Below, one piece after another: positions 35,914 to 44,973 of a DNA stretch of 64,000 nt; positions within the stretch are counted from its first letter, which is position 1; each line of letters opens with the position of its first letter. The DNA lies in NCBI RefSeq assembly GCF_900105115.1, contig NZ_FNRV01000001.1, forward strand, positions 3,953,501-4,017,500. Reading direction: 5' to 3'. The DNA comes from Pseudomonas mohnii. Its GTDB lineage: Bacteria; Pseudomonadota; Gammaproteobacteria; Pseudomonadales; Pseudomonadaceae. The position numbers were made by a program, and so were the translations under genes. The notes below the pieces were generated by a model that did no database searches, was not told the DNA's origin, and saw nothing but the letters and a program-made list of their open reading frames with translations.

Positions 35914-36906
35914 ATGGATGCACAAAGGGCAATCGCCGAACTGGGCGTATTGATCTATCCCGGCGCGCAAATGGCGGCGGTGCATGGGTTGACGGACCTG
36001 TTCGGGGTGGCCAATCGGATCGCTGCCGAACATCAGGCGGCGCAGTTACCGTTGCTTCGGGTCAGTCATTGGCAAGTGGACGGCGAGCAGGCGCCAGCAC
36101 GGGTGTACGACAGCCATCCCGGGGAGGACGGCGCCTTGGTGGCGGTATTGATTCCGCCGTCGATTGCCGGGTTCCGCGAAGGCCAGGCATCGCAGGCGTT
36201 GATTCGCTGGATGCGTCAGCAACATGCCAGCGGCGCAACCCTCGGTGGTATCTGCGTGGGCTCGATTCTGCTGGCCGAAAGCGGCCTGCTCGACGGCCGG
36301 AGTGCCACCACCCACTGGACCTCGGCCAAGGCATTCGCCGAACGTTACCCGGCAATCAAGCTCAAGGCCGATACCCCCATCGTCGATGACGGCGACCTGA
36401 TCACCACCGCCGGGCTGATGGCCTGGTCGGAGCTGGGTCTGCGCCTGGTGGATCGCTTGCTGGGACCGAGCATCGCCACCGGTACCGCGCGTTTTCTGGT
36501 GGTTGAACACAGTGACAGCGCCAGCGAGTGCGGCAGCAATTTCGCGCCGATTCTCAGTCATGGCGATGCATCGATCCTCAAGGTTCAACACTGGCTGCAA
36601 AGCACCGGGGCCACCGACGTGTCGTTGACGTCCATGGCCGAGCGGGCAGGATTGGAGGAGCGCACGTTCCTGCGCCGGTTCCGTGCCGCCACCGGGCTCA
36701 AGCCCACCGAGTACTGCCAGCACTTGCGGGTCGGCAAGGCGCGGGAAATGCTCGAATTCACCAACAGCACCATCGACCATATTGCCTGGACCGTGGGGTA
36801 TCAGGACCCAGGCGCCTTTCGCTCGACATTCAAGAAAATCACCGGGCTGGCGCCGAGTGATTACCGGACGCGGTTTGGGGTGATGCCGAGTGTTGTTACC
36901 CGATAA
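35914..36906 (+). CDS. GlxA-family AraC transcriptional regulator
   Basis: A 330-residue regulator with an N-terminal DJ-1/PfpI-like domain (residues about 8-180, including GGICVGSILLAESGLL, where the Cys is at the nucleophile elbow) and a C-terminal AraC/XylS double helix-turn-helix (about 220-320, HIAWTVGYQDPGAFRSTFKK). The ATG at 35914 follows an AGAAGGGGG ribosome site. It is divergent from the cysteine hydrolase, its most likely target. Confidence 0.88.
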   Translation: MDAQRAIAELGVLIYPGAQMAAVHGLTDLFGVANRIAAEHQAAQLPLLRVSHWQVDGEQAPARVYDSHPGEDGALVAVLIPPSIAGFREGQASQALIRWMRQQHASGATLGGICVGSILLAESGLLDGRSATTHWTSAKAFAERYPAIKLKADTPIVDDGDLITTAGLMAWSELGLRLVDRLLGPSIATGTARFLVVEHSDSASECGSNFAPILSHGDASILKVQHWLQSTGATDVSLTSMAERAGLEERTFLRRFRAATGLKPTEYCQHLRVGKAREMLEFTNSTIDHIAWTVGYQDPGAFRSTFKKITGLAPSDYRTRFGVMPSVVTR

Positions 36907-36925
36907 AAGCTGCACTACTTAACCC

Positions 36926-37014
36926 GTGGGAGCGAGCTTGCCCGCGAATGCAATGTGCCAGTCAAATCGATGTTGAATAGTCTGCCGCCATCGCGAGCAA
37001 GTTCGCTTCCACAG
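36926..37014. repeat. REP doublet
   Basis: A GTGGGAGCGAGCTTGCCCGC element (from 36926) and its inverted relative (36991-37014, TCGCGAGCAAGTTCGCTTCC) flank about 43 bp in the gap before the DUF3182 gene. The rest of the 296-bp gap (36907-37202) shows no gene; a GCTACATTC near 37169 resembles an RpoS-type -10 but is weak evidence. Confidence 0.8.
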
Positions 37015-37202
37015 GGGGGAGGAAGGTTGGAGCCGTGCAAAATGCCGGAATATTAAAGGTCGTCGTGCAGAATAGAGCAGGCGTGGTGCCACTACCCATT
37101 TCGCAAATGGCTGATTCGAAAACCGTTTTTCTCAAGAAGCGGTTGGCCTGAACCCTGCACCTCATCAGCTACATTCATTCAGCGACAATTGAAGGGGGAC
37201 GC

Positions 37203-38312
37203 ATGACCCCAACAAGCCGCAAGAAAACAGTGGTCGCCCATTCGGTGCGTTCCGACGCGCCATTGCACGAAGTCGAAACCAATCGCGCGCTGGCCCGCTG
37301 GCTGGCGCACATCCTCGGGCTCAAGTACGGCGGCAATTACGACCCTGCGCAGCATCACGGCCTTGAACATTACCTGCTCCCGACCCAGACGCTGGTGGGT
37401 GCTGCCGCCGCCCGGCAACTGGGCGTCAAGGGGCCGGAGGATTTGTGGGGCGGTTACGTCGAGCATGACTTCATCTGCACCAAGGCCATCAGTCACGGTT
37501 TGTGCAACCAACTAGCCCGAGCTCCCCATGGCTGGTCGCCGTTGTTTTCCCAACGGGTGCGCCCTGTGGTGCTGGATGGCCTCAGCGTATTTTCCTTCGA
37601 CGATGCGCGGCCGGCGGCGGAGCACCTGCTTTGCACCGGCCCGATCCGCCTCAAGCCGATTCATGCGTGCGCCGGGCGGGGCCAGGAAGTCATCAAGAGC
37701 CTCGACCAGTTCGATGAGATCCTTGCCCGGCCCGAGGCCAAAACGCTATTCACTGAAGGCGTGGTGCTGGAGCAGGACCTGGACCAGGTGATTACCCACA
37801 GCGTTGGTCAGAGTTTCATCGGCGACAAGGTACTGAGTTACTGCGGTGATCAATATTTGACCAAGGACGCCCACGGTGAAGAGGTCTATGGTGGTTCCAA
37901 CCTGCTGGTGGTGCAGGGGGGCTACGACGAATTGCTGAAACTGGACCTGCCCGATGACGTGCGGCTGGCCATCCAGCAGGCACAAGTGTTCGACAGCGCC
38001 GCGGACGAAGCCTACCCCGGTTTTTATGCATCACGGCGCAACTACGACATCGCCCAGGGCGTGGCCAGCGACGGCAAGCCACGCAGCGGCGTGCTCGAAC
38101 AATCCTGGCGCATGGGCGGTGCCAGCAGTGCCGAAATGGCGGCCTTGCAGAGCTTCGTCAACGACCCTGGGATGCGTGGGATCCGTGTGTCTTCGGTGGA
38201 AACCTACATCGAACAGCCATTACCGGCGCACGCCATTGAGGTGTATCGCGGACCGGCGCAAGACAGTGATTTTCTCCTCAAGTACGTAACGGTCAAATCC
38301 TATGACGGCTAG
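37203..38312 (+). CDS. DUF3182-type protein, ATP-grasp-like
   Basis: A 369-residue soluble protein that I recognise as DUF3182-like; its function is not established. The layout suggests an ATP-grasp ligase (inference): IRLKPIHACAGRGQEVIKSL near residue 140 resembles the Lys/Gly-rich nucleotide loop, LEQDLDQVITHSVGQSFIGD follows, and LEQSWRMGGASSAEM near residue 300 resembles the E-x-N-x-R-x-GG metal/ATP motif. It overlaps the downstream alpha/beta hydrolase by 11 bases, so the two are translationally coupled and probably act together. Confidence 0.75.
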   Translation: MTPTSRKKTVVAHSVRSDAPLHEVETNRALARWLAHILGLKYGGNYDPAQHHGLEHYLLPTQTLVGAAAARQLGVKGPEDLWGGYVEHDFICTKAISHGLCNQLARAPHGWSPLFSQRVRPVVLDGLSVFSFDDARPAAEHLLCTGPIRLKPIHACAGRGQEVIKSLDQFDEILARPEAKTLFTEGVVLEQDLDQVITHSVGQSFIGDKVLSYCGDQYLTKDAHGEEVYGGSNLLVVQGGYDELLKLDLPDDVRLAIQQAQVFDSAADEAYPGFYASRRNYDIAQGVASDGKPRSGVLEQSWRMGGASSAEMAALQSFVNDPGMRGIRVSSVETYIEQPLPAHAIEVYRGPAQDSDFLLKYVTVKSYDG

Positions 38313-39060
38313 AAGCGAAAGCATTCAAATCGACATCGACGACGAACAGATGAGCGGGACGTTTCTCAGTCCTAAATCGAAAGTCCCCGGCGTGTTATTC
38401 GTGCACGGTTGGGGCGGTAGTCAGGAACGCGACCTGGAACGGGCGAAAGGCATCGCTGGCCTGGGTTGTGTGTGCCTGACCTTCGACCTGCGCGGGCATA
38501 CCGGCGGCACCGGCATTCCGTTGTCCCGGGTGACCCGTGAAGACAATCTGCGCGACCTGCTGGCGGCTTACGATCGCCTGCTCGCGCACCCGGCGCTCGA
38601 TACCTCGGCGATTGCCGTGGTGGGCACCAGCTATGGCGGTTACCTGGCTGCGATCCTGACTTCGTTGCGCCCCGTGCGCTGGCTGGCGCTGCGGGTGCCG
38701 GCGCTGTACCGCGACGATCAATGGCACACGCCCAAGCGCGATCTGGACAAACTCGATCTGCGCGATTATCGCAGCACCCTGGTGCGCGCCGATGGCAACC
38801 GGGCGCTGCATGCCTGTTCGCAATTTACCGGGGATGTGCTGCTGGTGCAGTCCGAGACCGATGACTACGTGCCCCACGCAACCATCATGAGTTATCGCGC
38901 GGCCTGTCAGCAGACCCATTCGCTGACGCACCGCATCATCGACGGTGCCGACCATGCCCTGAGTGATCCGGTTTCACAGCAGGCCTACACCTCGATCCTC
39001 GTGGACTGGATCACGGAAATGGTGGTGGGCGAGCGGCTGAGCATCATTCAGTCCCGGTGA
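38302..39060 (+). CDS. Alpha/beta hydrolase
   Basis: A 252-residue serine hydrolase. The nucleophile elbow is GTSYGG with Ser110, the acid is Asp187 or Asp188 (SETDDYVPH) and the base is His218 (IDGADHAL); the oxyanion motif is HGWGGS near residue 35. No signal peptide is visible. The start ATG lies inside the end of the DUF3182 gene. The substrate is unknown; dienelactone-hydrolase or acyl-peptidase-like activity is possible. Confidence 0.85.
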   Translation: MTARSESIQIDIDDEQMSGTFLSPKSKVPGVLFVHGWGGSQERDLERAKGIAGLGCVCLTFDLRGHTGGTGIPLSRVTREDNLRDLLAAYDRLLAHPALDTSAIAVVGTSYGGYLAAILTSLRPVRWLALRVPALYRDDQWHTPKRDLDKLDLRDYRSTLVRADGNRALHACSQFTGDVLLVQSETDDYVPHATIMSYRAACQQTHSLTHRIIDGADHALSDPVSQQAYTSILVDWITEMVVGERLSIIQSR

Positions 39061-39084
39061 TAGTGGGTGTCTCGAAGAACGCCA

Positions 39085-39173
39085 TCGCGGGCAAGCCCGC
39101 TCCCACAATGGATCCTGGTTGAACACATTATTTGTGAACACCAGGGACCCTGTGGGAGCGGGCTTGCCCGCGA
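39085..39173. repeat. REP doublet between convergent genes
   Basis: TCGCGGGCAAGCCCGCTCCC (39085 on) and TGTGGGAGCGGGCTTGCCCG (39151 on) form an inverted pair in the 137-bp gap between two converging genes, where it may act as a transcription barrier. Confidence 0.85.
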
Positions 39174-39197
39174 AGGCGGCCTTTCAGGCAGCAACAG

Positions 39198-40184
39198 TCA
39201 CTTGGGCTTCTTCGAGATCCGCAACGCCTTGGCCTTGGCCTCCACCACCAGATACATGACCAATGTGATCAACAACGGCAGCAAGAAGTAGATCGCCCGA
39301 TAAGCCAGCAGCCCCGCCACCAGGCTGCCCCGCGACACCTCATGTTGCAGCAGCGCCACGAACACGGCCTCCAGCACACCGAGGCCGGCCGGGATGTGGG
39401 TGATTACCCCGGCGATGGCGCTGATCAGTAGCACGCCAAGCACCAGCGGATAGTCCAGTTTGCTCGGCAGCAGGGTGAAAATCACCGCCGCCATCAACGA
39501 CCAGTTCAAGGCCCCGAGGGCCAGTTGCAGGATCGCCATGCGCAGTGACGGCAAGTTGATTTCCACACCGCGAATGACCCATTCCCGGCGGGTGGAATAC
39601 CGGCACGCGGCCAGATAGCCCGCACTCGCCAGCAGCAGCAACACGCCCACCCCTTGCAGCGCGCCGCTGCTGAGTGTCCAGCCGGTCGGCATGCGCACCA
39701 GACCGCTGCTGAACACCGCGCCTGCAATCACCATGTAGCCAAACCAATTGGTGGCCAGGCTCAGGCCGAGGATTTTCGCAATGTTGGCTTTGCTTACACC
39801 GAGTCGTGAGTACAGCCGATAACGCATGGCAATACCGCCGACCCAGGCACTCAGGTTGAGGTTGAAGGCGTAACTGATGATCCCGACGGGCAGGATCTGT
39901 TTCCACGTGAGGTCCTGGCGGATGTAAGTGCGGCCGATCAGGTCGAAGCAGGCATATACCAGGAAACTCGTGAGGGTCAGCCCAGACGCGATGATCAGCG
40001 TGCGCACCTTGAAGTCGGCCAGGGTGTCGAACACTTCGTTCCATTCGATGCGCTGGGCGAACATCGTCAACAGCACGATCAGCGCCAGAAAAAACAGCAG
40101 CGTCAGCGGTCGCTTCCAGTGGCTCCAGCGCGACTTGGCCGGGTGTTCGGCGTTACGCATCGCGGGTGCTTCAGTGCGGCTCAT
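39198..40184 (-). CDS. YbhN-type membrane protein (LPG synthase TM family)
   Basis: A 328-residue polytopic inner-membrane protein with about eight hydrophobic segments and the family core (SYAFNLNLSAWVGGIAMRYRLYSRLG). It is related to the flippase half of MprF but lacks the aminoacyl-transferase domain. E. coli YbhN has been implicated in phospholipid transport between membranes. The ATG overlaps the clsB stop (ATGA), matching the E. coli ybhP-clsB-ybhN order. Confidence 0.85.
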   Translation of the reverse strand: MSRTEAPAMRNAEHPAKSRWSHWKRPLTLLFFLALIVLLTMFAQRIEWNEVFDTLADFKVRTLIIASGLTLTSFLVYACFDLIGRTYIRQDLTWKQILPVGIISYAFNLNLSAWVGGIAMRYRLYSRLGVSKANIAKILGLSLATNWFGYMVIAGAVFSSGLVRMPTGWTLSSGALQGVGVLLLLASAGYLAACRYSTRREWVIRGVEINLPSLRMAILQLALGALNWSLMAAVIFTLLPSKLDYPLVLGVLLISAIAGVITHIPAGLGVLEAVFVALLQHEVSRGSLVAGLLAYRAIYFLLPLLITLVMYLVVEAKAKALRISKKPK

Positions 40185-41464
40185 GATGGCTCGCTCCCGG
40201 TCGGCGCGGTGAAGGCCTTGAGGCGGGGTTTATGCGCCGGCAACCAACCGGCCCAGGCCGGGAAATGCCGCAGGAAGTGGAAGACCAGAAAACCCACGGT
40301 CATGTGCCAGATTCGGCCGCGCGGGGCGTTGTCGACCGACATGACTTTGCAATGGTTGTCGCTGAGATCTTCGAGGCGCTCGAACAGATGCCGGTTGAAC
40401 TCGCGGTCGCGGATCAACACGTTGGCCTCCAGGTTCATCGACAGGCTCAATGGGTCGAGGTTGCTGGAGCCGACCGTGCTCCAGTCCTCATCCACCAGCG
40501 CGACTTTGCCGTGCAGCGGACGGTCGCAATATTCGTAAATCCTCACACCGGACTTGAGCAGGTAGTCGTAGGTCATGCGCGCCGCGAGTTTGGCCACCAG
40601 CATGTCCGGTTGCCCCTGCAGAATCAGCCGCACCTCGACACCCCGGCGGGCTGCGTTGCGAATCTCGCGCAGCAGGCGATAGCCGGGAAAGAAGTAAGCA
40701 TTGGCAATCACCACGCGCCGTTGCGCGGTACGCAGTACCTGGCGGTAAACCTCCTCGATGTCGGTCCGATGCTCGCCGTTGTCGCGATACACCAGGCGCA
40801 CTTGTCCATCGTGATCGCTGAACGCCAACTCCGAGCGGCGTTGTCGACGGCGTTGCCACCAGTACTTGGCGCGTACCGGGCGCCCGCATTGCAGCAAGGC
40901 AAAGTGATGGATGTCGGTCACCGCCGGGCCTTGTACTTCCACCGAGTAATCCTGCTTGGCCTCCGGGCCGAAGTCGGCCAAATGGTCGGCGGAAAAATTG
41001 ATCCCGCCGAGGAACGCGAAGGTCCCGTCGACGACCACGATCTTGCGATGCAGGCGCCGAAACCAGTTGGTGCGGATGCCCAGGCGTTTTGGCGCCGGGT
41101 CGAACATTTGCAGATGCACACCGGCGTCACTGAGGGCAGCGAGGTAACCGCTGCTCAGTTCTCCGCAACCAAAACCATCGAAGCTGGCGGTGACGCGCAC
41201 GCCGCGCCGGGCCGCGTCGATCAGTACGGCCTGCAGTTCTGCGCCGACCTTGTCCTCGAAGACGATGAAGGTTTCCAGGAGGATTTCGCTTTTGGCCTGA
41301 CGCATGGCCTCGAACACCCGGGGGAAATAGGCTTCGCCGTTTTCCAGCAACTCGACCCGGTTGTTGCCCTGCCAGCGGTACTCGACATCGACGACAGCCG
41401 GTTCGCTGACCGGGGGCGCGGAAACCGGGTCCACCGTGGTTTTATCCATCGGCGAAGCGCTCAT
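40181..41464 (-). CDS. clsB: Cardiolipin synthase ClsB
   Basis: A 427-residue phospholipase-D-superfamily enzyme that joins phosphatidylglycerol to make cardiolipin. Both HKD motifs are intact: His139-Lys141-Asp146 ([10 protein letters not shown]) and His318-Lys320-Asp325 ([10 protein letters not shown]), each followed by the GG/GS-N segment. No N-terminal transmembrane pair is present, as in ClsB rather than ClsA. The ATG at 41464 overlaps the previous gene's stop (ATGA); a longer frame to 41653 is unconserved. A weak hydrophobic stretch lies near the C-terminus. Confidence 0.92.
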   Translation of the reverse strand: MSASPMDKTTVDPVSAPPVSEPAVVDVEYRWQGNNRVELLENGEAYFPRVFEAMRQAKSEILLETFIVFEDKVGAELQAVLIDAARRGVRVTASFDGFGCGELSSGYLAALSDAGVHLQMFDPAPKRLGIRTNWFRRLHRKIVVVDGTFAFLGGINFSADHLADFGPEAKQDYSVEVQGPAVTDIHHFALLQCGRPVRAKYWWQRRRQRRSELAFSDHDGQVRLVYRDNGEHRTDIEEVYRQVLRTAQRRVVIANAYFFPGYRLLREIRNAARRGVEVRLILQGQPDMLVAKLAARMTYDYLLKSGVRIYEYCDRPLHGKVALVDEDWSTVGSSNLDPLSLSMNLEANVLIRDREFNRHLFERLEDLSDNHCKVMSVDNAPRGRIWHMTVGFLVFHFLRHFPAWAGWLPAHKPRLKAFTAPTGSEPS

Positions 41465-42258
41465 AGCTCGATCTCCACTGATAGCGGTGCGTGGTCGGAA
41501 AGGTGTGACCAGGGTCGGTTCGTCAGTACTTGCGGGCGACTGGCCTTCAGATTGCGTACATAGATGCGGTCCAGACGCAGCGCCGGCCATCGTGCGGGAA
41601 AACTGCGCGCCGGTTGGCCATGGTGTTCGGCGAAGACTTCGCGCAAGCCACAAGGCTTGAGCAAGGCATCGGCGCGCTGGCGCCAGTCGTTGAAATCACC
41701 GGCGATGATCACTGGTGCGTCACCGGGCAGTTCTTCCAGGCGACGGGCCAACAGCTTGAGCTGTTCAGTGCGGTGGCTTTCACGCAGGCCCAGGTGAACG
41801 CATATGGCATGCACCTCCGGGCCTTCGCCGGGCAAGCGCAACACACAATGCAGCACGCCGCGATTCTCGTGGCCGCTGATCGATACGTCGAGATTGTCAT
41901 GGCGCACGATCTGGAATTTCGACAGCAGCGCATTACCGTGATCGCCCGCCGGATAGACCGCGTTGCGCCCATAGGCGAACTGCGGCCAGAGGCTATCGGC
42001 GAGGAATTCGTATTGCGGCATCGCCGGCCAATTGTCATAGCGCTTGGGGTGGTGTTCGTGGGTGCCGTGGACTTCCTGCAAAAACACTACATCGGCGGAC
42101 ACACTGCGCACCGCTTCGCGCAATTGCGGCAAGATGAAACGCCGGTTCAGTGCGGTGAAGCCTTTGTGGGTATTGATCGTCAGTACGGTGAAGCGATGCA
42201 CCAGGGGCTCGATGGTTGCTTGCTCGTCGGTGACGCCAACCGGCTCGGGAATGCTCAT
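41461..42258 (-). CDS. Endonuclease/exonuclease/phosphatase family protein (YbhP type)
   Basis: A 265-residue member of the EEP superfamily. The metal and catalytic motifs are in order: [36 protein letters not shown] and [11 protein letters not shown]. coli YbhP occupies the same position before clsB; a phospholipid or nucleic-acid phosphodiester are both possible substrates. The ATG at 42258 overlaps the stop of the DUF72 remnant (ATGA), so its translation depends on that short frame. Confidence 0.87.
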   Translation of the reverse strand: MSIPEPVGVTDEQATIEPLVHRFTVLTINTHKGFTALNRRFILPQLREAVRSVSADVVFLQEVHGTHEHHPKRYDNWPAMPQYEFLADSLWPQFAYGRNAVYPAGDHGNALLSKFQIVRHDNLDVSISGHENRGVLHCVLRLPGEGPEVHAICVHLGLRESHRTEQLKLLARRLEELPGDAPVIIAGDFNDWRQRADALLKPCGLREVFAEHHGQPARSFPARWPALRLDRIYVRNLKASRPQVLTNRPWSHLSDHAPLSVEIEL

Positions 42259-42470
42259 GCCAGCACTCCTTCGGCAGCCGGCGTGTCGGCGTACCACTCT
42301 GGGTAGCGGTCTGGCCGTTGCAGGGCATAAAACGATCCATTGATTTCGATGCTGTTGACCGCCCGCGAGGCGAATTGCAATTCGCGCTTCTGGGCCAGGC
42401 CCTGCGGGTAGAAATCCCCCCGCCAAGGCGTGTACCGCCAACCTGAAATACCGATATGAATCGCCGCCAT
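42255..42470 (-). pseudogene. Truncated DUF72 (YecE-type) N-terminus, coupled to ybhP
   Basis: The 71-residue frame [20 protein letters not shown] to PAAEGVLA matches only the N-terminal strand-helix part of DUF72 TIM-barrel proteins, usually 240-300 residues. It stops where the barrel should continue and the next gene begins in the overlapping ATGA. The start has a strong GGAGG ribosome site six bases away. It is probably a deletion remnant kept as a leader for the operon; a short functional protein cannot be excluded. Confidence 0.7.
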
Positions 42471-42501
42471 GTCGCCTCCGGTCCGTGTGCCCCTGTTTTT
42501 T

Positions 42502-42530
42502 GATGACTGCGGGGCAGTGGCGAAAGTTTC
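42502..42530 (-). promoter_or_regulatory. Possible ECF-type promoter of the DUF72-clsB operon
   Basis: Reading the minus strand, GAAACTT (42530-42524), a 16-bp gap and GTCATC (42507-42502) resemble an extracytoplasmic-stress promoter. The -10 match is poor. It lies about 32 bases before the DUF72 remnant's start. Confidence 0.22.
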
Positions 42531-42575
42531 GATGGGACTACGGGTGGCCGATATTTCACAGGTCACCGCAAAACC

Positions 42576-43685
42576 TGTAGGAGCCGGCTTGTCGGCGATG
42601 GTCGTCAACGATAACGCGCGTGTTCTGGATAGACGCGGCGTACTGGAAACCATCGCCAGCAGGCTGGCTCCTACAGGTATTGCGTGACCGGCGCGGTCCT
42701 CTGTGGGAGCTGGCTTGCCAGCGATGGTCGTCAACGATAACGCGTGTGTTCTGGATAGACGCGGCGCACTGGAGACCATCGCCAGCAGGCTGGCTCCTAC
42801 AGGTATTGCGTGACCGGCGCGGTCCTCTGTGGGAGCTGGCTTGCCAGCGATGATCGTCAACGATAACGCGTGTGTTCTGGATAGACGCGGCGCACTGGAG
42901 ACCATCGCCAGCAGGCTGGCTCCTACAGGTATTACGTGACCGGCGCGGTCCTCTGTGGGAGCTGGCTTGCCAGCGATGGTCGTCAACGATAACGCGTGTG
43001 TTCTGGATAGACGCGGCGTACTGGTGACCATCGCCAGCAGGCTGGCTCCTACAGGTATTGCGTGACCGGCGCGGTCCTCTGTAGGAGCCGGCTTGTCGGC
43101 GATGGTCGTCAACGATAACGCGTGTGTTCTAGATAGACGCGGCGCTCTCGAGACCATCGCCAGCAGGCTGGCTCCTACAGGTATTACGTGACCGGCGCGG
43201 TCCTCTGTGGGAGCTGGCTTGCCAGCGATGGTCGTCAACGATAACGCGTGTGTTCTGGATGAATGCGGCGTACTGGAGACAATCGCCAGCAGGCTGGCTC
43301 CTACAGGTATTACGTGACCGGCGCGGTCCTCTGTGGGAGCTGGCTTGCCAGCGATGGTCGTCAACGATAACGCGTGTGGTCTGGATGAATGCGGCGTACT
43401 GGAGACCATCGCCAGCAGGCTGGCTCCTACAGGTATTGCGTGACCGGCGCGCTCCTCTGTGGGAGCTGGCTTGCCAGCGATGATCGTCAACGATAACGCG
43501 TGTGTTCTGGATAGACGCGGCGCACTGGAGACCATCGCCAGCAGGCTGGCTCCTACAGGTATTGCGTGACCGGCGCGGTCCTCTGTGGGAGCTGGCTTGC
43601 CAGCGATGGTCGTCAACGATAACGCGTGTGGTCTGGATGAATGCGGCGTACTGGAGACCATCGCCAGCAGGCTGGCTCCTACAGG
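42576..43685. repeat. Tandem array of nine 126-bp REP-doublet units
   Basis: Units begin at 42576, 42702, 42828, 42954, 43080, 43206, 43332, 43458 and 43584, with an exact 126-bp period; the last is truncated at its inverted REP. Each unit carries a REP-like arm (TGTGGGAGCTGGCTTGCCAG or TGTAGGAGCCGGCTTGTCGG), a core with GTCGTCAACGATAACGCG, and the inverted arm (CATCGCCAGCAGGCTGGCTC). Because 126 is divisible by three, the array stays open in several frames on both strands; these frames are not called as genes. It fills the gap between the DUF72-clsB operon and the MFS gene. Confidence 0.95.
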
Positions 43686-43688
43686 GGA

Positions 43689-44891
43689 TCAGTGACCAAC
43701 GACGATACGGGTTGAACCTTCGGCGTACGCAGGGCCGAGGCGATCGAGACGGCCGCTCCACGCGGTCAGCGCCAGTGCCACCAACACCACCAGGCCGCCA
43801 ATCCACGCCGTATGAATCAGCCCCATATGCGCGACAATTAGGCCACCACCCCAGGCACCGCCGGCGATGCCGAGGTTGAACGCGGCAATGTTCAGGCCGG
43901 AAGCCACGTCCACCGCATGTGGCGTGTGATGTTCGGCCTGGCGCACCACGTACACCTGCAACCCCGGCACATTACCGAACGCCACGGCCCCCCAGACCAG
44001 CACGGTGGCCAGCGCCAGCCATGGATTGCCGGCCGTGAAGGTCAGCACGAATAGCACGGCGGCGAGCAGGCTGAAGATGATTTTCAGGGCGCTGATCGGG
44101 CCGCGTTTGTCCGCCAGTTTGCCGCCCCAGATGTTGCCCACGGCCACCGAGATGCCGTAGACCAGCAGCACCAGGCTGACGGTGCTGGCGCTGAAGCCGG
44201 AAATGTCCTGAAGGATCGGTGCCAGGAAGGTGAACGCAATGAACGAACCGCCGTAGCCAACCGCCGTCATGGCGTACACCAGTAGCAACCGTGGCTGCTT
44301 GAGCACCTGCAATTGCTGTAACAGCGACGCGGGTTTGCTGTGGGCGATGTTTTTCGGCACGTACAGCAGGCTGCCGATGAAAGCGATCACACCCAGCGCC
44401 GACACGGCGAGAAAGGTTTCACGCCAGCCGAAATGCTGGCCGATGAAGGTGCCCAACGGCACGCCAGTGACCAGCGCCACGGTCAGTCCGGTGAACATGA
44501 TGGCAATCGCGCTGGCGGCTTTTTCCTTGGGCACCAGGCTGGTCGCGATGGTCGAACCAATCGAAAAGAACACACCGTGGGCCAGACCGGTGACGATCCG
44601 CGCAATGATCAGCGATTCATAGCTCGGCGCCTTCCAGGCCAGCAGGTTACCGAGGGTGAACAGCACCATCAGCGACAACAGCAGCATTTTGCGGGGGACT
44701 TTGCCGGTGAGGGCGGTCAGCACGGGGGCGCCGACCGCGACGCCCAGCGCATACAGGCTGACCAGAAGGCCGGCGGACGGCAGGCTGACACCCAAGTCGG
44801 CGCCGATGGTGGGTAACAGGCCAACGATGACGAATTCGGTCGTCCCGATGGCGAATGCGCTGAGGGTCAGCGCGAGCAAGGCAATGGGCAT
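43689..44891 (-). CDS. MFS transporter, DHA1 family (AraJ/YdhP type)
   Basis: A 400-residue inner-membrane proton-driven efflux protein with 12 hydrophobic segments. The N-terminus ALLALTLSAFAIGTTEFVIVGLLP is the AraJ/YdhP/SotB signature, and the motif A position is GKVPRKMLL. The substrate (sugar, drug or purine-like compound) is not readable. Its stop lies four bases from the REP array. A possible regulator site lies 83-105 bp upstream of the start. Confidence 0.88.
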   Translation of the reverse strand: MPIALLALTLSAFAIGTTEFVIVGLLPTIGADLGVSLPSAGLLVSLYALGVAVGAPVLTALTGKVPRKMLLLSLMVLFTLGNLLAWKAPSYESLIIARIVTGLAHGVFFSIGSTIATSLVPKEKAASAIAIMFTGLTVALVTGVPLGTFIGQHFGWRETFLAVSALGVIAFIGSLLYVPKNIAHSKPASLLQQLQVLKQPRLLLVYAMTAVGYGGSFIAFTFLAPILQDISGFSASTVSLVLLVYGISVAVGNIWGGKLADKRGPISALKIIFSLLAAVLFVLTFTAGNPWLALATVLVWGAVAFGNVPGLQVYVVRQAEHHTPHAVDVASGLNIAAFNLGIAGGAWGGGLIVAHMGLIHTAWIGGLVVLVALALTAWSGRLDRLGPAYAEGSTRIVVGH

Positions 44892-44973
44892 GGCTGCAAC
44901 TCCGGTGGGTTGATTCGATGGAGCGCAGTGTCGAGGTTTGGGGTGTGCTGAAAAATACAGGGATGAGCATTTG

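Noticed and set aside
36962..37165. Small minus-strand frame of 67 codons in the gap before the DUF3182 gene
   Set aside because: It translates REP sequence (VEANLLAMA), has no ribosome site and no recognisable family.
42576..43685. CRISPR array
   Set aside because: The period is 126 bp, the whole unit is repeated rather than a 25-40-bp repeat with unique spacers, and no cas genes are present.
42619..43879. Additional frames through the repeat array (for example 43129-43806 minus and 43250-43483 plus)
   Set aside because: They exist only because the repeat period is a multiple of three. They contain the same short peptide over and over and have no independent start signals.
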